From positions 1-9,722 of the forward strand of contig JALVFC010000295.1 in NCBI GenBank assembly GCA_027030285.1: 9,722 bases of DNA. Direction: 5' to 3'. Each line of letters opens with the position of its first letter. Within the stretch, counting starts at the first letter, position 1. The notes under the pieces are model-generated. The model was given only the letters and a program-made list of their open reading frames with translations, made no database searches and had not been told where the DNA came from. This document shows, piece by piece, positions 6,712 to 9,722 of this stretch. This DNA is from Thiotrichaceae bacterium (GTDB lineage: Bacteria; Pseudomonadota; Gammaproteobacteria; Thiotrichales; Thiotrichaceae). The position numbers were made by a program, and so were the translations under genes.

Positions 6712-7869
6712 ATGTTTGAATTTATGGATACCAATGAAAGTAGCGCTAATATCAAAGTGATAGGTGTTGGTGGTGGTGGTGGTAACGCTGTCAAGAATAT
6801 GGTTGAGTCGGGTATTGAAGGCGTGGAATATATCTGCGCCAATACTGATGCCCAGGCTTTGCAGGGCACAGGTGTAGATACTTTATTACAGCTGGGAAAT
6901 GCGCTGACCAAGGGATTGGGTGCGGGTGCAAATCCGGATATAGGTCGAGAGGCAGCTCTGGAAGATAGGGAAACGATTAAAGAGTTTATTAATGGCACAG
7001 ACATGCTGTTTATTACTGCTGGCATGGGTGGTGGAACAGGTACTGGTGCAGCCCCTGTTGTTGCTGAAATGGCGAAGGAACTGGGTGTGCTGACGGTAGC
7101 GGTTGTCACTAAGCCTTTTCCTTTTGAAGGCCCAAAGCGTATGCAGGCAGCTGAAGCTGGTATTGCGGAATTGCGTAAGTCTGTAGACTCGCTCATTACG
7201 ATCCCGAATGAAAAACTATTGACCTCGCTTGGCAAGCACATTACATTGCTCGATGCTTTTAAAGCAGCGAATGATGTTTTGTTAGGCGCTGTGCAAGGTA
7301 TTGCTGAGCTGATAACGCGTCCTGGTCTGATCAATGTTGACTTTGCGGATGTCAGAACGGTGATGACAGACAAAGGTGTTTCCATGATGGGAACAGGTGA
7401 GGCTCGCGGTGATGAGCGTGCAACCAAGGCGGCAAGGGCAGCTATCTCCAGTCCGTTACTGGATGAAGTTGAGCTTAGAGGCGCCAAAGGGATCCTGGTT
7501 AATATCACGGGTGGACTGGATATGGGTATCCATGAGTTTGAAGAAGTGGGTGATATTATTCGTCAGTTTGCCCATGAGGATGCCACTGTTGTTGTCGGCA
7601 ATGTTGTCGATCCAGAGATGAGTGACGAAATTCGTGTCACACTGGTTGCCACTGGTTTGGGTACCGAAGCGCTTAGTGCCGCCAAAAAAGACCCTCGTAG
7701 CCATTTGCGTCCAGTAGCTCTGGAACAAACGCAAAAGCTTGCTGTCGGAGGAGATGCGCCGATTGGTGGTAGCTACGAGCCTACAAGACCTGCGCAGTCA
7801 GCAGCGACAAACAGAAGTGATTCCAGTTATCTGGATATTCCTGCTTTTCTACGCAATCAGGCTGATTAG
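6712..7869 (+). CDS. ftsZ: FtsZ, tubulin-like division ring GTPase
   Basis: FtsZ polymerises with GTP into the cytoplasmic Z-ring that organises division. From ATG 6712 the protein has 385 residues, nearly the E. coli length (383), and begins MFEFMDTNES, as gammaproteobacterial FtsZ do (MFEP/MFEL). The N-terminal nucleotide loop KVIGVGGGGGNAV is at 15-27, the tubulin signature GGGTGTGAAP at 106-115 and TKPFPFEGPKRM at 133-144. The T7 synergy loop is NVDFAD (208-213), giving the catalytic Asn208/Asp210/Asp213 set. The globular domain ends near 318 (VATGLG). A short linker (about 319-372) follows, then the conserved C-terminal peptide YLDIPAFLRNQAD (373-385) that binds FtsA, ZipA and other partners. 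The frame remains open for 45 codons upstream to an ATG at 6577, two bases after the ftsA stop. That extension is not in the family and has only a poor ribosome binding site, so it was left out. Confidence 0.98.
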   Translation: MFEFMDTNESSANIKVIGVGGGGGNAVKNMVESGIEGVEYICANTDAQALQGTGVDTLLQLGNALTKGLGAGANPDIGREAALEDRETIKEFINGTDMLFITAGMGGGTGTGAAPVVAEMAKELGVLTVAVVTKPFPFEGPKRMQAAEAGIAELRKSVDSLITIPNEKLLTSLGKHITLLDAFKAANDVLLGAVQGIAELITRPGLINVDFADVRTVMTDKGVSMMGTGEARGDERATKAARAAISSPLLDEVELRGAKGILVNITGGLDMGIHEFEEVGDIIRQFAHEDATVVVGNVVDPEMSDEIRVTLVATGLGTEALSAAKKDPRSHLRPVALEQTQKLAVGGDAPIGGSYEPTRPAQSAATNRSDSSYLDIPAFLRNQAD

Positions 7870-7881
7870 TTGTTTGGTTGA

Positions 7882-7914
7882 CGACAGTCCTCTGATAATT
7901 ACAGAGGGCTGTCG
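7882..7914 (+). terminator. Hairpin after ftsZ, probable dcw operon terminator
   Basis: Arms 7882-7894 and 7902-7914 pair over 13 bp with a single G-T wobble around a 7-nt A/T loop, 12 bases after the ftsZ stop. The following T content is weak (ctctatgcttgt), so termination may be partial or the hairpin may mainly protect the 3' end. The position, at the end of the long operon and before a separately led lpxC, supports a terminator role. Confidence 0.75.
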
Positions 7915-8060
7915 CTCTATGCTTGTATTGTGCCGCTAGTCTGATTTTATCCTATATTTATGCTTAAGTTCAGCGTCTATTAAAATTACTGCTCATAGTA
8001 TGCGCCTCAATTTATATGTAACTGCTGGATATTACAAGATTTCCTTTAAAGGGGTAGCTA
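7915..8060 (+). promoter_or_regulatory. lpxC 5' region with candidate promoters
   Basis: This A/T-rich stretch separates the ftsZ terminator from lpxC and probably carries the lpxC promoter. Candidate -10 hexamers are TATATT (7953-7958), which has a TTGTGC at 7928-7933 but a long 19-nt spacer, and TAAAAT (7981-7986), which has no clear -35. Neither is decisive. The lpxC ribosome binding site AAAGGGG (8048-8054) lies at the 3' end and overlaps a CCTTTAAAGG palindrome (8043-8052). I see no RNA gene or convincing small ORF here. Confidence 0.4.
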
Positions 8061-8996
8061 ATGCAAGCTCAAAGAGCACAACGAGTATCGAAACAACGGA
8101 CATTAAAACGCAGCGTCGAAACCACAGGAATTGGTTTACACTCAGGCAAAAAAGTAAGGTTAGTCCTGCGACCAGCGGATGTTGATACGGGCATTGTTTT
8201 TACCCGTGTCGATCTGGATGAGCCCGTGTCGATAAAAGCCTCCCCGGAAAGTGTTGGCGAGACCAGATTAAGCACTACCCTGGTCAAGGATGGCGTTAAG
8301 GTTTCGACTATTGAGCATTTAATGTCGGCGCTGGCGGCTATGGGAGTTGATAATCTTTATGTGGATATCACAGCGGAAGAAATACCCATAATGGATGGTA
8401 GTGCGTCCCCCTTCCTTTACCTGATACAATCTGCTGGCATCAGAGAGCTCAGTGCCAATAAAAAATTCATCAAAATCAAACGCCAGATAGAAGTTAGACA
8501 AGATGATATCTACGCCACACTGGAACCCTATAACGGTTTCAAGCTGGCTTTTGAAATAGATTTCGATCATCCCGCTGTTAATGACTCCAAACAATTCCTT
8601 GAAATTGACTTGTCCCGTCAATCCTATGCTTCAGAAATTGCCCGTGCACGCACATTCTGTTTCTTGAAAGATGTTGAAATGTTGCGTTCGATGAACCTGG
8701 CACTAGGTGGAAATCTTGGTAATGCAGTGGTACTTGATGACTATCGTGTACTCAATGAGAACCTGCGTTACGATGACGAGTTCGTCAAACACAAGATGCT
8801 GGATGCAGTGGGTGACTTATATACCCTGGGTTATGGTATTATTGGCAGGTTCTACGGTTTCAAATCCGGTCATGCAGTGAATAACCTGTTGTTACGAGAG
8901 TTGCTAGAGCAGCAAGATGCATGGGAACTGGTTACAGCAGATGAACAGGCAAAACCGCCTATTGCATATTATGGTAGTACTGCGGTTTTCTCGTAG
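8061..8996 (+). CDS. lpxC: LpxC, UDP-3-O-acyl-N-acetylglucosamine deacetylase
   Basis: LpxC is the zinc hydrolase of the committed step in lipid A synthesis: it deacetylates UDP-3-O-acyl-GlcNAc in the cytoplasm. The 311-residue protein aligns by eye along its length with E. coli LpxC (305). KQRTLKRSVETTGIGLHSGKKV is at 11-32. The first zinc ligand, His86, lies in STIEHLMSAL (82-91), next to catalytic Glu85. EIPIMDGSASPF is at 107-118. EFVKHKMLDAVGDL (240-253) supplies His244 and Asp248 as the other zinc ligands. The acid/base His271 is in SGHAVNN (269-275). The start is firm: AAGGGG lies just upstream, and an in-frame TAG at 8055-8057 closes the frame. This leaves an N-terminus about eight residues longer than E. 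coli's. The C-terminus ends TAVFS rather than the AVLA used by E. coli FtsH for turnover. The gene follows ftsZ after 191 nt. Confidence 0.98.
   Translation: MQAQRAQRVSKQRTLKRSVETTGIGLHSGKKVRLVLRPADVDTGIVFTRVDLDEPVSIKASPESVGETRLSTTLVKDGVKVSTIEHLMSALAAMGVDNLYVDITAEEIPIMDGSASPFLYLIQSAGIRELSANKKFIKIKRQIEVRQDDIYATLEPYNGFKLAFEIDFDHPAVNDSKQFLEIDLSRQSYASEIARARTFCFLKDVEMLRSMNLALGGNLGNAVVLDDYRVLNENLRYDDEFVKHKMLDAVGDLYTLGYGIIGRFYGFKSGHAVNNLLLRELLEQQDAWELVTADEQAKPPIAYYGSTAVFS
8951..8989 (+). terminator. Terminator-like inverted repeat inside the 3' end of lpxC
   Basis: AAAACCGC (8951-8958) and GCGGTTTT (8982-8989) are perfect 8-base inverted repeats with a 23-nt loop, entirely within the last 15 lpxC codons. 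A-run/stem/T-run symmetry would suit a bidirectional terminator between the convergent lpxC and dciA, whose stops are only 33 nt apart. The large loop and the short GC part of the stem weaken the case. Confidence 0.4.
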
Positions 8997-9029
8997 GCTG
9001 GTCAGGGGTAGGGTATAAGCAGACTTGTG

Positions 9030-9452
9030 TCAGTACTTTTTACTGTTGCTCTGAGCAGCGATGCGCAACAAGCTTTCTCTTAATTCCTTATCTTCTATAC
9101 CTTCAGCAATAGAGCTAATCGTTTGGGCATTGCTTTTTGTCAAGGTATAAGTTTCCCTTCTTTTTTCCATTCTTGCCGATTTTGGCATTGTCATTCTCAC
9201 CTGAATAGTATCGATTAGCAGATCACTGTGTGCTCTCAGGTATTGAATAATACTTTTTTGCTCGAGTCGTATTCTTGTAGCAAGGATGCTGTCCTGAGTC
9301 AAAATGGTTAATGTGCGTCGTTCACGTACTACCCACAAAAGATGTTTTTGGGGTTCTAATCCAACAGCCTTAAAGATGATTTTGGTCAGGTTATCGACAT
9401 GATTAAGCCTTTCGACCAATTTTGTATCAACTAATGCACGGATATTCTTCAT
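9030..9452 (-). CDS. dciA: DciA-like helicase loader (DUF721 family)
   Basis: The product looks like the DUF721/DciA family, which loads or operates the replicative helicase DnaB in bacteria without DnaC; it is cytoplasmic. From ATG 9450-9452 the protein has 140 residues. Numbered from that Met, features are an N-terminal helix (KNIRALVDTKLVERLNHVDNLTKII, 2-26) and the KH-like core, with LLWVVRERRTLTILTQDSILATRIRLEQ at 38-65 matching the family pattern of a beta hairpin followed by a conserved A-T-R-L/I-R. The basic linker is around 87-103, and the C-terminal helix (SNAQTISSIAEGIEDKELRESLLRIAAQS, approximately 106-134) is typical of gammaproteobacterial members. The same frame extends nine codons to a TTG at 9477-9479, which has AGGAAAG just upstream, so a 149-residue form is possible. 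I prefer the ATG because a consensus -10 lies between the two. It is convergent with lpxC and divergent from the M23-like gene. Recognition is by pattern, without a database search. Confidence 0.85.
   Translation of the reverse strand: MKNIRALVDTKLVERLNHVDNLTKIIFKAVGLEPQKHLLWVVRERRTLTILTQDSILATRIRLEQKSIIQYLRAHSDLLIDTIQVRMTMPKSARMEKRRETYTLTKSNAQTISSIAEGIEDKELRESLLRIAAQSNSKKY
9031..9045. repeat. Small inverted repeat at the dciA 3' end
   Basis: CAGTA (9031-9035) and TACTG (9041-9045) flank a 5-nt pyrimidine spacer, overlapping the dciA stop codon. On transcripts reading rightward out of lpxC it gives a small hairpin with T's in the loop. It is a weak element, possibly part of the convergent 3' boundary. 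Confidence 0.25.
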
Positions 9453-9458
9453 TCTTTG

Positions 9459-9464
9459 ATTATA
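9459..9464 (-). promoter_or_regulatory. Consensus -10 box (TATAAT) immediately before dciA
   Basis: On the minus strand TATAAT occupies 9464 down to 9459, six bases before the ATG at 9452. Initiation the usual 6-8 nt downstream would place the first transcribed base at or next to the ATG, giving a leaderless or nearly leaderless dciA message. No good -35 or extended -10 is visible; CTGACA occurs but with a 22-nt spacer. The promoter call is therefore tentative. Confidence 0.4.
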
Positions 9465-9486
9465 CCTTTGGAAAGGCAATCTTTCC
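9465..9486. repeat. Overlapping inverted repeats upstream of dciA
   Basis: GGAAAG (9470-9475) and CTTTCC (9481-9486) are a perfect inverted repeat around GCAAT. The shared segment GGAAAGG (9470-9476) can instead pair with CCTTT (9465-9469), so one central arm has two alternative partners. The cluster abuts the TATAAT at 9459-9464 on the upstream side, where an operator or an alternative RNA fold could act. Function is inferred from position only. Confidence 0.4.
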
Positions 9487-9501
9487 TGTCAGGCCAGGTA
9501 A

Positions 9502-9514
9502 TTAATGCAATTAA
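9502..9514. repeat. A/T-rich inverted repeat between dciA and the M23-like gene
   Basis: TTAAT (9502-9506), GCA (9507-9509), ATTAA (9510-9514) form a perfect 13-bp interrupted palindrome in the divergent 156-nt intergenic region. It resembles a small dimeric-regulator site, or may simply be A/T-rich promoter DNA. Confidence 0.3.
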
Positions 9515-9540
9515 AGTAACTGGCAAAACAATTTTATAAA
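9511..9540 (+). promoter_or_regulatory. Candidate promoter for the M23-like gene
   Basis: TTAAAG (9511-9516) and TATAAA (9535-9540) are separated by 18 nt in an A/T-rich stretch about 70 bases before the start at 9609. The -35 is poor (three of six positions). The placement is sensible, but this is a weak call. Confidence 0.3.
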
Positions 9541-9608
9541 AATAATTGAGGTCGACTTTCCCTACTCTCCCCAAAAAAAGTGAGATCGAGCCACATAGGA
9601 GTATTTAA

Positions 9609-9722
9609 ATGAAGATCATCTGTTGCAGTCAAGACGAATCACATCGCGTTACATTTTCATTAAATATCTGGTTACACCTGGTTATTCCAGCATTGCTGGT
9701 TGCAACACTCATGGGAATTCTG
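9609..9722 (+). CDS. Probable membrane-anchored M23-family peptidoglycan peptidase, 3' partial (N-terminus only)
   Basis: An ATG at 9609 with AGGAG (9597-9601) seven bases upstream opens a frame that runs off the window after 38 codons. The visible protein has a short, polar cytoplasmic N-terminus (MKIICCSQDESHRVTFSL) and then a hydrophobic segment from about residue 20 (NIWLHLVIPALLVATLMGIL), consistent with a single membrane anchor or uncleaved signal. The M-x-I-I-x-x-S start and the position between a DciA gene and presumably secA match the M23 (lysostaphin/LytM-type) peptidases found here in Pseudomonas-like genomes. Those cut or regulate cutting of peptidoglycan cross-links from the periplasm. 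The catalytic domain lies outside the window, so the family assignment rests on the N-terminal pattern and synteny. Two adjacent cysteines at residues 5-6 are unusual. Confidence 0.6.
   Translation, partial: MKIICCSQDESHRVTFSLNIWLHLVIPALLVATLMGIL

Noticed and set aside
6769..6783. Five GGT repeats, a possible phase-variation tract in ftsZ
   Set aside because: They encode the invariant glycine loop of the FtsZ nucleotide site. A triplet repeat cannot shift frame, and five glycines are normal here.
6558..7508. 316-codon open frame on the minus strand opposite ftsZ
   Set aside because: It lies fully antisense to the end of ftsA, the spacer and ftsZ, is Ser/Pro/Ala-rich with no recognisable domain, and is explained by the codon bias of the sense gene.
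8043..8052. CCTTTAAAGG palindrome overlapping the lpxC ribosome binding site
   Set aside because: As RNA it could form only about three base pairs, too weak to sequester the site. It is probably a by-product of the A/G-rich ribosome binding site next to pyrimidines.
7870..8060. secM-like or other small gene between ftsZ and lpxC, or after lpxC
   Set aside because: No frame of suitable size with a signal peptide or arrest motif is present; the sequence holds a hairpin and A/T-rich promoter-like DNA.
8000..8185. 61-codon plus-strand frame across the lpxC start
   Set aside because: It overlaps the well supported lpxC N-terminus in another frame and has no recognisable content.
1..9722. CRISPR arrays, tRNA or rRNA genes, insertion sequences, prophage or defence genes
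   Set aside because: I saw no repeat arrays, tRNA-like folds, transposase motifs or terminal repeats. The window is continuous conserved dcw-region sequence.

Overview
This window is the distal half of a division and cell wall (dcw) gene cluster from a gammaproteobacterium, followed by the region between lpxC and (presumably) secA. The gene order ftsW-murG-murC-ddlB-ftsQ-ftsA-ftsZ-lpxC, with murB absent between murC and ddlB, is the Escherichia/Pseudomonas arrangement. After lpxC there is an antisense DciA-type gene and a divergent M23-peptidase-like gene rather than secM. This resembles Pseudomonas-like and other marine gammaproteobacterial lineages more than enterics. Base composition looks moderate, roughly half G+C by eye. 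I cannot name a genus.

Layout. Bases 1-5255 hold five tightly packed plus-strand genes: ftsW (5' end cut off by the window), murG, murC, ddlB and ftsQ. Junctions overlap by 8, 4 and 8 nt, then there is a 3-nt gap, so they are almost certainly co-transcribed and translationally coupled. ftsQ-ftsA (86 nt) and ftsA-ftsZ (137 nt) are the only real spacers in the operon. Each carries a short perfect hairpin closed by a GNRA-type tetraloop upstream of the next ribosome binding site. ftsZ starts at 6712 (385 aa), not at the in-frame ATG right after ftsA. A strong hairpin at 7882-7914 follows ftsZ and probably ends most operon transcripts. lpxC (8061-8996) then has its own 5' region. Downstream, convergent to lpxC, is a DUF721/DciA gene on the minus strand (9030-9452). 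Divergent from it, the first 38 codons of a membrane-anchored M23-peptidase-like protein run off the window at 9722.

How the genes work together. MurC and DdlB act in the cytoplasm (adding L-Ala to UDP-MurNAc and making D-Ala-D-Ala). MurG completes lipid II on the inner membrane face. FtsW polymerises glycan at the septum. FtsZ forms the division ring, FtsA tethers it to the membrane, and FtsQ links it to the periplasmic divisome. LpxC commits UDP-GlcNAc-derived precursor to lipid A, so peptidoglycan and outer-membrane synthesis sit side by side. DciA is a replicative helicase loader.

The gene content is conserved housekeeping, and I found no new multi-gene system. The points worth a second look are regulatory: the paired tetraloop hairpins before ftsA and ftsZ, an 8-codon leader-like ORF before ftsA, a possible leaderless dciA promoter flanked by overlapping inverted repeats, a terminator-like inverted repeat inside the end of lpxC, and a 44-residue tail on MurG.
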